Source: Limnanthes douglasii subsp. nivea (Eukaryota; Streptophyta; Magnoliopsida; Brassicales; Limnanthaceae). Taken from it: a DNA stretch of 64,000 bases. The stretch covers positions 318,820,893 to 318,884,892 of the forward strand of contig JAUPFV010000002.1 of the NCBI GenBank assembly GCA_036936605.1, in the 5' to 3' direction. The notes beneath the pieces were generated by a model. That model ran no database searches. It was not told the origin of the DNA and saw nothing but the letters and a program-made list of their open reading frames with translations. A program made the position numbers and the translations under genes. Positions 22,525 to 33,128 of this stretch are shown one piece after another; within the stretch, counting starts at the first letter, position 1, and each line of letters opens with the position of its first letter.

Positions 22525-22960
22525 AGTTGGTGCTCAAAAATCTTTGGCAAGACCTAGAAAACAGCCTGTTGCTGGTAACAGTTACATCCGGACAGGTTCT
22601 TCGAACTGTGTTATAGCTTTATTCGAACTGAAAAAAGTTCTTGAAAACTAAACGGTTTCTTGTCAGAGTTCGTGGGACACGTGTCTCACTCTGGTTCGTC
22701 ATGTCAGCCGTTTTTTCACCTAGAATGACGCTCCCACTTTCTCCAAAAAGTAACCTCTTTATTTAATGAAGATGACATTAGCTTCATTCCTTAATCATTG
22801 CAATCCTTTCGAATTATCCTAGGTATCAAAGCATCTTTTTGTGTATTAACTATAAATTAATCATTCCTTTACTGTTTTACCATCCTCTTCATTTTTACTT
22901 TGCTAAACTTCAGAGCTTTCTCTCTCAAAAAAAAAATACTTCTTTTTCGGTTGTGAGTTT
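22525..22960 (+). promoter_or_regulatory. Leader of the antisense gene in element B
   Basis: There is no coding region before the start at 22961. TATAAATT at 22851-22858 lies about 110 bp ahead of the ATG, followed by a CT-rich stretch (about 22880-22930). Element D has TATATAAATT about 90 bp ahead of the homologous start region. This is a likely promoter for the antisense gene. Confidence 0.5.
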
Positions 22961-25925
22961 ATGTTCACAGCTAGGAACGCTTTAATCAAAGGCGGGTGGC
23001 TTAATCTTTCTGAGTTAGAAAATGCCCAAAAAGTCAAACGAGAAAGGTGCATTGCTGCAGGCCTTCCTACTTCTCCTATCGACAAACCAGAAATTCCAAA
23101 CACAGAGCCTGGCCAGGGCTCTTCTTCAACCAGAAGCGTTAAACCGAGGAGATTGTTTCAAACCAATCTTTCACCAATCGTTTCAGGTTCGTCGGTTCAG
23201 GAATCGTAGCCCACTGTTGAACCATGGCAAGCAGTTACCAGTTTTAAGAGGACTTCTCCATTCATCGCCATGGGATCAGATGCAGATGTTTCTTCAAACA
23301 AGTTAGTTGATCGGAGAAGGGGTCGCCTGGTAAAAGGGCAGGCTCAAAAAGGTACACCCTCCATGTTAGGGGCCAAGGATAGCAACACAGGGTCAGAGGC
23401 ACCCATGAAAATCCCTAAGGATAAACTTTCCGGACCAGAGGCATCCAGCTCAAGTCTCCAGAAAGGAGCTACTGCATCAGAGCCCCAACCGGAGGCTAGA
23501 GTATAAGAAACCAAAGAAACCCAGCAATCCGGGGGGCATACTGAGCCAATCTCTAACTCCCCTCACCCAAAAACAACTGAAAACCCCTCTTTGGTAATGG
23601 AGGAAGTAATGGAGGAATTTATTGAAAAGGCTCCGTTTTAGTCCGAAGTCTCCGGACAAACGAGTGATGCTGGTGCTGCCAAGAAGGATAAAGGCAAAGA
23701 AAAGCTGTGTCTAAGGCATCCAGATCTGCCGGAGATCCTTGAGGGAAAAGTGGGACCTTGTTTCCACAAGGTTAGTGTTAAGTATTTAATTGCTTTGCAA
23801 AAATTTAATTATGCCTTTATCCACACAGCCGAACTGGGTCGGATGCGATCCAAGTGGAAGATTCCGGAGAACGTAAAAATAAGGATCCCAATAGACCCTG
23901 AAACACCGATGGACTGCAAGCTTTGTGAAATAGTCATCTTCACTAAACTTTTTAACTGGGGATTAAGATTTCCCTTAGATCCGGAGATAGTCAGATATTT
24001 CCACCTCATCAAGCTTTGCCCAAGTCAACTGAGCACTAACGCCTGGTACACTCTCATGGCCTGTATCATGGCTTCCAGGCTCTCCAGAATTCCTCTTCCA
24101 ATGGAGGAATTCGCAGCTGTGGCCAGCCTCTGCAGAAACCACCATATTCCCTTTTATCACTTCAACATGGGTGATAACTATAAAGCAGTGGATGGCCTGC
24201 TTGAGTCAGAGAGAAATTTGAGGACTCACTTTTTGTTTGTGAGTGGTGCCTAGGAGAATGGGAGGAAGATTAAAGCCGGTACCAACCCAAGTCTCCTCAC
24301 CAGTAGATGGTGAAGTGATGGTAAGAATCTCATCCCTAATTCCCATCTTCATTCTTTATAAATTTGTTTATCTAACTTGTCTTTTTTTTTGTTTCTTGAC
24401 AGTGCTGCCTAAAGAGTTCAATGACCATCTAAAGGCCGGGCAGACCACTTGCACCAAGATAAACACTTGGGCTGCTGAAAAGTGGGGAAATCGTTTCCAC
24501 AATACCTTTACCGGAGGAAATCTTGCAAGGTCCCACCTCTGGAACACTACTGACCGGAGGGACTTATCCTGGGAGGAACTTACCACTCCACCCCCTCCGG
24601 AGGTAGTCCTTAAAAGAACACACGCATCTGACCGGTCAATGTATTTTCCCGGTCGAGCCAAGGCCCCAAGTAAGATGAAAGGCCAAAAAGGGAAGGGCAA
24701 GAAGAGTGCAGTTGAGGCTAACCCTACCGAAGCGAAGGAAAATGCTCCAACAAACCAAGAGGGGCCAGTTCCAAGTCAGATTGATGCTGCTCTTCTAGTA
24801 GTAGTAGAGCATGAGAGTACTAGGGAAGAGGCAGGATCTCCAAAACCCCCAAGGGTTCCTAAGAGAGACAGGAAACAGGGAGCAGAAAGCAAGGACAGGG
24901 AGGCGAAGAAGAAAAAGACCTTCAGGGGTGATGAACTTTCTCTCCGGCCTCCGGAGCCTCTCCCTCCTGTTGACCCTACTGATCCAACAAGAGCAGAAGA
25001 GATCCCTGGTGACTTTCGAACTGATGAGGTTGGAGGAGGAGACATCAGTATTGACGGTGTCGACATTACAGGGCTTGAGGGGCTTGGTGACTATTTTGAA
25101 AACCTCCCCAGAGATGACTTTGCTGGGCCCTACCTCCCTCCAAGCACTTCGAACACCGTTACCTTCAATGGTAAATCTTTCACCTTTTCAAGTAAAAAAA
25201 TGTTATAACTCACTTTATATTGAGTAATATTCAGCCAGTGTTGGTTCTGGAGAAGCAAGTGCGAGGTCAGTCAGCTATTATTACTGCCCTTAATTCTGAC
25301 AAGGAGAAACTATCCAACGACCTCCTCATTTCCACCCAAAATGCTGATGTTTTGAAGAGAGAAAACGAGGAGTTAAAGAAGAGCCAGGAGGGTTGGACCA
25401 CCAAGGTAGCTACCTTAGAAGATACTTACTATCAAAGACCTCTGGGAAAAGCAGTCCGAGTTAGAGAAAGATCTCTCCTCTTCAAAAGAGGAGGTGAAGG
25501 CCAAGGAGCAAGTCATTCATACTTTGACCAATGACAAGATCGCGCTCGAGGACTCGGTGTCCAAGGCTGCAGAGGAAAAAGCTGATCTGATAAGGGAACA
25601 AGAGGAAAAAATCCAAGCCAAGATCGATGCTTACACCAACAATGTGATAGACACTCAGGAGGAAATGTACGCCAAAGTGAAGTCGGACATGGTCTTGCTT
25701 TTTCATGAGAAGTTCCCGAAGAGGAATCTGGGAGATTTATAGACTTATGTAGAGTGCGAGGACCTTCCCTTCCACACGATGGCTGATGGAGACTTGCATG
25801 ATTATTCTAGTGTTGACTCATCCGATGAGGAAGAGAACACCGGGGAGAGTCCAAATGAGGAGAATGATGACCTCAAGAAGAAGAAAACGAGTGAGGCTGA
25901 GCCGTCTTCAAAGGTTCAGTCTTAA
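22961..25925 (+). pseudogene. Element B antisense gene: 'putative gypsy type transposon' family protein, broken
   Basis: The first exon opens MFTARNALIKGGWLNLSELE at 22961. A Ser-rich part follows, with a stop near 23207 and more breaks to 23640. The conserved core lies at 23750-24253 (TKLFNWGLRFPLDPEIVRYF, LCPSQLSTNAWYTLMACIMA). A stop at 24251 (TAG in place of a Trp codon of the D copy), another near 24311 and then an intron at 24321-24402 follow. The second exon carries LPKEFNDHLKAGQ, WAAEKWGNRFHNTF and LTTPPPPEVVLKRT. A basic linker (KKKKTFRGDELSLRPPEP), an FNGKSFTFSS segment, a coiled coil (25220-25740) and an acidic tail (SSVDSSDEEEN) end near 25925. Frame changes occur near 25208 and 25494. 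No function is known. The size, coiled coil and nuclear-type basic patches suggest a DNA- or chromatin-associated protein, which is inference. Confidence 0.8.
24321..24402 (+). other. Intron in the antisense gene of element B
   Basis: The donor is GATG|GTAAGAAT and the acceptor is TTTCTTGACAG, preceded by a T-rich tract (CTTTTTTTTTTG). The 82-bp intron lies between the conserved core and the second conserved block, as in A, C and D. Confidence 0.75.
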
Positions 25926-26431
25926 AATATCAATTATTTTTTACCTTTTGTTTTGATTGAACTAAAGTCCTTGGAAGGCCAAGGCATTTTTGTAACTGTG
26001 TCCGGTGTTTGACCGGATAGATATTTTTTCTTTGATTGACAATTTAAAGTCCTTGGATGGCCAAGGCACTTCGGTTGTTTTAATGGGTATCTTTACTTTG
26101 CACAACTCTTGCATTCTTTCATAGTTTTTCAATTTTTGTGGCTAATGTTTAAACAGCCCTTAGTTATAAACATCTTAAAGTGAGAGTGTTTAAATTCTCC
26201 GATAACAAATATTTAAGTAGTCATCACACCTTCAATTTAAGTCGGCATGTGTTTGAATAACAATTTGACAATGAACTATTAAGTAAAAACACTCCAAATT
26301 TTTAAGAAGGCATCAAATTTTATAAAAAAAATGGATACCTCATTAAAACCTCTCCGCGCCACCAGGGTAGGAAAGAGTATGCCCCTAAATATTTACATGG
26401 ACTTTTAAACAAGTAAATATTTACATAGTTT
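25926..26431. other. Convergent spacer of element B with paired palindromes and a post-pol motif
   Basis: Two near-identical palindromes, CCTTGGAAGGCCAAGG (25969-25984) and CCTTGGATGGCCAAGG (26051-26066), lie after the antisense gene. Element D has the same pair at 58437-58452 and 58509-58524. The post-pol motif shared with A and D lies at 26335-26384, 48 bp beyond the pol stop. No gene is seen. Confidence 0.7.
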
Positions 26432-28912
26432 CTATTCCAAGTACAACCGGAGGTGTTCAATAGTCCAAGGGTGGTTCAAAATTCTTCCATATTTGTCTTG
26501 GAGCCGGTATGTTCCAGGTTTAAGCTTTTCAATGACCACATAGGGTCCTTCCCAAGTTGGAGCCAATTTACCGAACTGCCTTTCTTTAGTGTGTAGGAAA
26601 ACGTTTCTCAACACATTGTCCCCTGGTCGAAAATCCTTTCTCTTGATTTTAGAAGAAAACTTGCTACACATCAAACCTTGATAGTGCACAGTCCTAAGGT
26701 GAGCCTTAACTCTTCTTTCCTCTATCAAATCAAGTTGACCTCTGATAGCCCCTTCGTTAGCGTGTTCGGAGAAATTATGAACTCGAAATGAAGGGAGAGT
26801 TACCTCTATGGGAGCTATGGCATCCATCCTATAGACCAAAGCAAAAGGTGACTCTTGTGTTGCAGCCCCAGGTGTAGTCTGGTAAGCCCACAAAACTTCT
26901 TGCAAATAACTAGGCCATTTTCCAGCAGCCTCTTCTAAATTTTTCTTCAAACCGGACAGTATAGTCCTGTTAGCCACTTCAACATGACCATTTGCTTGTG
27001 GGTGGAAAGGTGAAGAGAAACAATGTTGTATACCTCTAGAGGCACATAAACTCTCCATTTCCTTGTTGTCGAACTGTGGCCCATTATCTGTTGTTATCTT
27101 CTGTGGAATTCCAAATCTGCAACAGATATTGGATAAGATGAATTTTCTAACAGCTTTTGACGTTGTACCTGCTAGTGGAGCTGCTAGTGGAGCTGTTTCG
27201 ATCCACTTCGAAAAATAGTCAATAGCAACAATTATTGTCCTGCGTCCTCCGGATGCCATGGGTAGAGGTCCCACCAAATCCAACCCCCATCGAGCAAAAG
27301 GTATAGGCTCAGAAATTGACTCTAAAGGGATGGCTGGGATATGAATTTTATTGCTATATCTCTGGCATGGGTCACACTTCCTCACCAGCTCTTTAGCATC
27401 TTGTATTATAGAGGGCCAATAATAACCAACCAACAAAACTCTCATTGTTAGAGCCCTAAATCCACAGTGAGCTGATCCCTCACCATCATGTAATTCGGAG
27501 AGCACTATTTGAGATTCATCGACCCCCAAACATCGTAAGAGGGGTTTACTGTAAGACTTCTTATAAAGAACATCTCTTAATATGATGAAACCACGAGCCT
27601 TGTACTTTACTTTTCTTGTTATTGACTTGTCCGGAGACAAAATGCCATCTGAAAGGTATTGAAGGAGAGAAAACCTCCAATCTTGAGGCCATTTCGTACG
27701 TATATCGAGACTCTCTTCCTGATTTCCCATACTGGGTAGAATGGAAGGGCACTCCAGCACATGGATCCAAGGGTAGGATTCAGTATAGGCTATGGTTCCC
27801 AAGGAGTCTGCCAGTTCATTGTCTGTTCGGGGTATGTGCTCATAAACGATGCTCTTGAACTTAAGTGCCTCATTTTTAAGAAGAAGTAAGTACTTTACCA
27901 GTTGCTCCTTTTTGGCTTCGGATTGACCTTGTGCATGATGAATAAGAAGCTGGGAATCGCTCATCAACTTGACCCTTTTGGCTCCACAAATAAAAGCCAA
28001 CTTTAAACCAGCTATAGCAGCTTCATATTCGGACTCATTATTAGAAGCCCTAAAAGTAAAACATATAGCCTGGTACATTTTTTCACCATACAGAGAGGTC
28101 AAGCATACCCCTGCGCCACATCCCATGGTACTTGATCCACCATCAGTTCGGAAGACCCAGACTTTTTTTCCTTTGGTACCAGTTGTTTGCTCTGCATCCC
28201 TATCTGAATGGAATTCAACTAAGAAATCAGCCACGACTTGGGATTTGATCGCTGTCAGGGCGACAAAATCAATATCAAAGTCCCCCAATTCCACTGACCA
28301 ATTAGTTATTCTACTTGAAATGTCTACCTTTTGAAGAACGTTCTTTAAGGGAAAAGACGTTCGAACAATAATATGATGAGCCTGAAAATAAGGCCTCATC
28401 TTCCTCGCTGCAATCACCAAGGCTAATGCTAATTTTTCAAGCTTCAGATAACGTTTTTCGGCATCTATTAAGCTCTTGCTGATGTAATATACTGGACGGG
28501 GATAATTATCCACCTCCCTTACCAATACGGCACTGATGGCACAACTGGAAACTGCGAAGTATACGAAGAGTGTCTCTTCATCAACAGGTTTAAATAAAGT
28601 CTTGGGGGAGGAAAAATGTTTTTTAATTTCATTGAAGGCCTCATCACATTGTGAAGTCCAGTCAAATCCCTTTGCACCTTTTAAAGTTTGAAAAAACGGG
28701 GCACATATGTCCGAAGACCTCGAGATGAATCGATTTGACGCAGCCAACCTCCCAGTCAACCGTTGTACTTCTTTAATATTCCGAGGAGGCTCCATTTGAA
28801 ATAAAGCATTAAGCTGGTCCGGATCAAGCTGTATCCCTTGTTCACTTATTACATACCCTAAGAATTTTCCGGATTGAACTCCAAACACACACTTTTCTGG
28901 ATTTAGCTTCAA
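26432..28912 (-). CDS. Element B pol, long open part: RT thumb, RNase H, second RNase H, integrase (826 codons)
   Basis: The frame is open from 28912 to the stop at 26432. Order by residue: RT thumb (1-75, KLNPEKCVFGVQSGKFLGYV), first RNase H (about 75-200), second RNase H (about 250-385, with WVFRTDGGSS and NNESEYEAAIAGL), integrase zinc region (about 455-500, HDGEGSAHCGF and CDPCQRY). The integrase core has its catalytic acidic residues near 544 (GLDLVGP), 611 (TTDNGPQF) and 646 (EVANRTIL). The tail is GPYVVIEKLKPGTYRLQD. All integrase acidic residues are present. A 12-bp in-frame duplication (27172-27195) doubles a Leu-Ala-Ala-Pro-like stretch between the first two Asp. The true pol would begin further upstream, but a TAA at about 28940 separates this part from the RT catalytic box. 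Confidence 0.92.
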   Translation of the reverse strand: MKLNPEKCVFGVQSGKFLGYVISEQGIQLDPDQLNALFQMEPPRNIKEVQRLTGRLAASNRFISRSSDICAPFFQTLKGAKGFDWTSQCDEAFNEIKKHFSSPKTLFKPVDEETLFVYFAVSSCAISAVLVREVDNYPRPVYYISKSLIDAEKRYLKLEKLALALVIAARKMRPYFQAHHIIVRTSFPLKNVLQKVDISSRITNWSVELGDFDIDFVALTAIKSQVVADFLVEFHSDRDAEQTTGTKGKKVWVFRTDGGSSTMGCGAGVCLTSLYGEKMYQAICFTFRASNNESEYEAAIAGLKLAFICGAKRVKLMSDSQLLIHHAQGQSEAKKEQLVKYLLLLKNEALKFKSIVYEHIPRTDNELADSLGTIAYTESYPWIHVLECPSILPSMGNQEESLDIRTKWPQDWRFSLLQYLSDGILSPDKSITRKVKYKARGFIILRDVLYKKSYSKPLLRCLGVDESQIVLSELHDGEGSAHCGFRALTMRVLLVGYYWPSIIQDAKELVRKCDPCQRYSNKIHIPAIPLESISEPIPFARWGLDLVGPLPMASGGRRTIIVAIDYFSKWIETAPLAAPLAGTTSKAVRKFILSNICCRFGIPQKITTDNGPQFDNKEMESLCASRGIQHCFSSPFHPQANGHVEVANRTILSGLKKNLEEAAGKWPSYLQEVLWAYQTTPGAATQESPFALVYRMDAIAPIEVTLPSFRVHNFSEHANEGAIRGQLDLIEERRVKAHLRTVHYQGLMCSKFSSKIKRKDFRPGDNVLRNVFLHTKERQFGKLAPTWEGPYVVIEKLKPGTYRLQDKYGRILNHPWTIEHLRLYLE

Positions 28913-29513
28913 ATTTACTTTTACTAAATTAGCAAAAGTTTATTGGAGATCTGTCAGGTGTAGATCTTCATCCATACTTTTTACCATCATGCCGTCAATG
29001 TATACTTCCATGTTTCTTCCAATTTGATCAGAAAAAGCTTTATTTACCAACCTCTGATAAGTAGCCCCATCATTTTTTTAACCCAAATGGCATCACCTTG
29101 TAACAATGAAGACCCCTATCAGTGACAAACGTTGTATGCTCCTGATCCTTCGGATCTACTTGAATCTGATTATACCCGGAGAAGGCATCCATGAAAGATA
29201 GTAGCTTATTTCCAGATGTGGAATCCACCAGCTGATCAATCTGGGGGACCGGGTATAAATCCTTTGGGAAAGCCCTATTGAGATCTGTAAAGTCAATGCA
29301 CATACGCCACTTGCCATTTTTATTTTTCACCAAGACCGGATTGGATGTCCATAAAGGATATTGAGACTCCTTTATGTACCCCATTTTAGTAAGCCTATCG
29401 ACTTCTTGAACGATGACATCAACCTTTTCCTTAGAAAAAGCTCTTCTCTTTTGTACCACAGGTGCTATGTCTCTTCGGATGGATAAGTGGTGTGATATAA
29501 TATCTGCTGGCAC
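28913..29513 (-). pseudogene. Element B reverse transcriptase catalytic part, broken
   Basis: Contains NPVLVKNKNGKWRMCIDF, FMDAFSGYNQIQVDPKDQEH and YKVMPFGLKK. An extra T in a poly-T run (29075-29082) shifts the frame. The catalytic box downstream (about 28985-29000) reads YIDG instead of YIDD, and a TAA follows at about 28940. The altered box should abolish polymerase activity, so B must have been mobilised before this change or by another element's enzymes. Confidence 0.85.
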
Positions 29514-29519
29514 CCCGGT

Positions 29520-30340
29520 AACATCAGCATTTCACCAAGCAAAAACATGCTGATGGTCTTTTAAGAACTTCAAAATCTTACCGTTTAGTTCAGATGTCAT
29601 TTTAGACCCTATCTTAACATTTTTTCCCTCTTCCAAAGAATGTGTTTCAACTTCTTCAACCGGTATTAAAACTCTAGGGGTCTCTCTGGGGTCATCAATT
29701 TCACCCTCACCCCCAGAAAGCCCCTCAAATTGCTATTCCTCATTGATACGAACTGCCCCCAACGTCCGAGGAGTCAGTGCTGTTGCATAACACTCTCTTG
29801 CTACCTTTTGGCTGCTCCGAACAACTCCCACTTGTCATTGCACAGCATATTTCAAACATTGGTGGACTGTTGAGGCCACTGCATGCATCCTAGAGAGCCA
29901 AGACCTCCTAGAATAGCATCATAACAAGTGGGACAATCCACCACAATAAAAAGTATTCTAACCATCTTCTTAAAAGGGCCCTTGCCCAACAAAACTTCCT
30001 CTTCGAACTCCCCGATCACATCTGCTGAGCTTTCACTGAAACCCACAATTGACCTGTCCGAACGCTAAATTACTGCTGGATTCTTCATCTTTTTGTAGGA
30101 AGTTAAAAAGATGATATTGGCTAAACTCCCAGTATCTACAAAATTCGTCTTATGTCATTGCCTCCAATGGATGCTCTTATGACAACAACATCTTCATGAG
30201 GTCCTGCTATATCCCTCAAATCATCCTCATCGAAAACAATGAAGGGGAATGGAATCTGCGATTGATAGGAAGTCATGCCTCCCTCCAACTGGTAGCTAAA
30301 GTATGCACATGCCTCTTCCTCGAAGAAGCAGTGGGTGCTG
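29520..30340 (-). pseudogene. Element B protease region, broken
   Basis: Homologous to the D and E protease sections (GEFEEEVLLGKGPFKKMVRI, then PTCYDAILGG). The DTGS active-site codons are present at about 30125-30140, but a base is missing just before them, so the upstream frame does not reach them. Further stops follow. Confidence 0.75.
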
Positions 30341-32039
30341 TCATGGTATCCCCTCCGAAAATCGTGAGTGATTCAAAAAAGTCAATAAGCCCAGACATTG
30401 TTTTGCAAAGTTCCTCAATAACACCTACTCTGTTTCAAGTTGGATCAGGGTCCAAGTACTCTGACTCTACATCGAATCTTTCAATTATCCGGAGCGGATG
30501 TGCCTGCATTGTGTGGACCAGCCCGATGAGCGTTATCAGGCCTATTTCCTCCTCTTCTTTTAACATATGATCCAAACTTTCCTCTCTCAATTAAATTCTG
30601 GACTTCTTGCTTTAAAGCAATACAATCCTCAGTGGTATGGCCAGTATCATTATGATACTAACAGAAACAATTGTTACGATGCTCCCTAGGAGACTGTAGC
30701 GCAGCCGGCCTTCTATAGTGTATTTTTTCTTTCGTTTTGTCATAAATAGTGACTACATTCTCTTTTAACTCAGCAAACCACTCTGGTTGAACCCAAGGTC
30801 CTCGCTTGTTTCTAGATTGCTGACTCTGGGCAGGCGCAGATGACCCTGCTCAGTCTCCTTTGCTTTGTTCCCGGACTGATTTTGGTTTGGATTCGGTGCA
30901 GCCGGAGCAGACCTCACCTGCTTGTGCGCCCTAGTTTTCTTTGTTTCATCAACGTTAATTTGCTTTCAAACCTGATTCAGTAGACCTCCCCAAGTCATGG
31001 CTTTTTTTCTAGTCACTGAATCAGCCAAATTTCCAAGGTTTAAGCCCTGCCTCAAAGATGCTATTGCTACTTGCTCAAAGCAATCAGCTAACCCATTTTT
31101 GGTGTTTACAAAGCGACTTATATATTCTTTCACATATTCGTTCGATTCTTGGGCACAATCGATAATCGTATCCCCATTGCCCTTCACCTCCTTACTTCCA
31201 ACAAACTGCCTCCGGAAGGCCACCCAAAAGGTATCGAAATTTCTGATGCACCCCTGTGGTAGGCTGTTATACCACTTCAGAGCACTCCCCGTAAAGGATT
31301 GGTAGAATGCTCTACAAAGCAACTTGTCGTCATCATCGAAATTCATCATGATTTTTTTGAATTGTTCCAAGTGATTGTCCGGATCTTTACTGTCATCGTA
31401 TTTCTCCATTTTTGTACTATCAAACCTCTTAGGGAGGTTTCCGGACAAAATCTTGGATGACAATGGAGATTGTCTCCAATTCCGGCCACGACTGAAAACG
31501 GTATCCTCATTGGGAGTTGCAAAGATACCTGGTTCATCATGGAAGGCAAAAGGATCCACCAGCATCCGGTCTATGTGTCTCCGGCTATGAGATGACCCTT
31601 TGCCTATATGCCTTTTTAACTTTCCATGCCTATCCATTTTTCTTGAATACTTCTTAACCAACTTTTGCTTCTTTTTAGATCGGCCCTCATCACTGCTGGA
31701 GGACAATGACTCTTCAACTCCATCTTTGCCCGAGGAGCTACTGAAAGATTCTGAGTCTGAATCAGAGCTCTCCACCGGCTTGGACCGGTGAGACTTTTGG
31801 GAGCTGGCATGAGTCTTCTTCGTACTCACATGGGTCTTCGAAGGCTCATGCTCTCTAGGGTTGTCAGTATGATGAGAAACTGATGCATTTGACTTCTCTT
31901 TTATGCCCATCTTTTCCTTCTCTGCCCTCAGAGCTTCTATCTCGCCCTTTAACCTATCACGCTCCTCGACGGTATATTCATCATTTTCTCCCACCACTTC
32001 AAGCAAAGCTGGTGGTACTTCCGGTGCGTCCGGATTCAT
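30341..32039 (-). pseudogene. Element B gag, mostly open
   Basis: The frame opens MNPDAPEVPPALLEVVGEND at 32039 and stays open for 357 codons to 30966. An N-terminal coiled coil (EERDRLKGEIEALRAEKEKM) is followed by a Ser-rich acidic stretch, a Lys/Arg/His patch (KKQKLVKKYSRKMDRHGKLK), then the gag core (LSGNLPKRFDSTKMEKYDDS, LEQFKKIMMNFDDDDKLLCR, LKWYNSLPQGCIRNFDTFWV). A stop follows LLNQV where D reads on. The remaining C-terminal part is in pieces to about 30341. Confidence 0.88.
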
Positions 32040-32111
32040 TCGGACTGGTTTTTCTGATAGTTTAGAATGCTAGATTCAGGCACCGTCGTCCTCCCACTGT
32101 GGTCGCCAATT

Positions 32112-32531
32112 TGGTGTGGTTTATTTTTGTCTGAGGGTAAGTTGGTAATTTTTGTTTAGAGTTTTGTGGAATTTTGAGAGTATTTAATGTTTGGGTAGAG
32201 TGTAGAGGGAGAATTAAGCTGCCTGGTTGTATTTAATTTTCATTACCCTCATTTAATGTTGGTGGTTGGGTATTTATATCCTTATATTTGGGTCATATGG
32301 GCTTTCGGGTCGTGTTTAATGGATTCGGATCGAGTTTAAAGATCCATTAGTTCTAAGTAAGTAAATAGGCAGCTTAGTCAAAAAGTGATTAGGTTTTAAG
32401 TACTTTAGTTCTGTTCGGATTGTTCAGTGGATAATAGTTGTCCGAACTGCCCTTGTCCGGTAAGGTGGACATTGTCCAAATTGACCCTGTCCGGTTCCCA
32501 TAAAGTGTGGTGACAGAATCCAGACTCATCA
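32112..32531 (-). repeat. Element B 5' LTR
   Basis: 420 bp. Plus-strand limits are TGGTGTGGTT and CAGACTCATCA, and the outer flank ACCAT (32532-32536) is the target duplication. On the minus strand the primer-binding site TGGCGACCACAGTGGGAG follows the LTR after three bases (about 32091-32108). I could not assign the priming tRNA. Confidence 0.93.
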
Positions 32532-32536
32532 ACCAT

Positions 32537-33128
32537 AACCCTACTCATAAGCGCGAGCATGACCAGTTTTTTTCCCTCAGAGATTTCCTCTCCAAACTCC
32601 TTCCCCTCTGGTGCTCCACTCGCCTTCGTTCATGCTTTTTCTTTCTGTGATTTCTCCTAGGAGACGATTATGGTGAGCTGTAACGGGAATAATCGCTTGA
32701 GTCGGAATACTCCAGGCGGCGGTTTTCTTTCATCCTCTAAGAATGTCGTTCATGATCTCTATATCTATCATCCCTATTTTTAGACGAAATTTGTTTCCAT
32801 GCTCTTCTTTTCCACTGTCAGGCTCTCTCCTCACCTCGGAGCGAAGATTTGCCTGAACCTTTTATTTTTCCGTCTTCAACCTCTCAATCTCTAGCAACAG
32901 CTCATTCCTTCGAGCCAACAGATCTGAGTCATCAAAGGTGTCTCTGACGCATGGGGCGCCATGCGCCTCGTACTCCATATCATGCTGATATGTGTCCCCT
33001 ACCAGATTCCCCTTGCAGTCGTTAACAAAATCATCCCCTTGCTCTTCCATGATTCTGCTCAGATTAGGAATTATTTCCATAAAGCGATTGTCGTCTAAAC
33101 AATCTTCGCTTCTCACAGACGGCGCCAC
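32537..33128 (-). pseudogene. Element A gag N-terminal part and leader, cut by B
   Basis: A likely gag start is the ATG at 33080 (MEIIPNLSRIMEEQGDDFVN). The frame runs to a stop at about 32862 after a coiled-coil-like LLARRNELLLEIERLKTEK, which resembles the gag N-terminus of B. The degraded continuation runs to 32537, where B inserted. The primer-binding site TGGCGCCGTCTGTGAGAAG lies at about 33109-33127, directly after the LTR. It fits the TGGCGCCGTCTGTGGGAA-type site common in plant gypsy elements. Confidence 0.78.

Larger units (their letters stand above)
22092..32531 (-). mobile_element. Element B: Tat-lineage Ty3/gypsy retrotransposon, 10.4 kb, inserted in gag of A
   Basis: The LTRs are 32112-32531 (5') and 22092-22510 (3'), both starting TGATGAGTCC and ending ACACCA or an equivalent on the minus strand. 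The target duplication ACCAT is perfect (22087-22091 and 32532-32536). The LTRs differ at about 20 of 420 positions by eye, near 95% identity, so the insertion is fairly young but not recent. Order: LTR, primer-binding site, gag, protease, RT, RNase H, second RNase H, integrase, antisense gene, polypurine tract, LTR. It is the best preserved element here, with an 826-codon open pol frame, yet it carries a mutated RT box and several frame breaks. Confidence 0.95.

Noticed and set aside
24368..25066. Two open frames of about 100 codons opposite the antisense gene of B
   Set aside because: They are shadows of the conserved coding frame, with no conserved counterpart in D.
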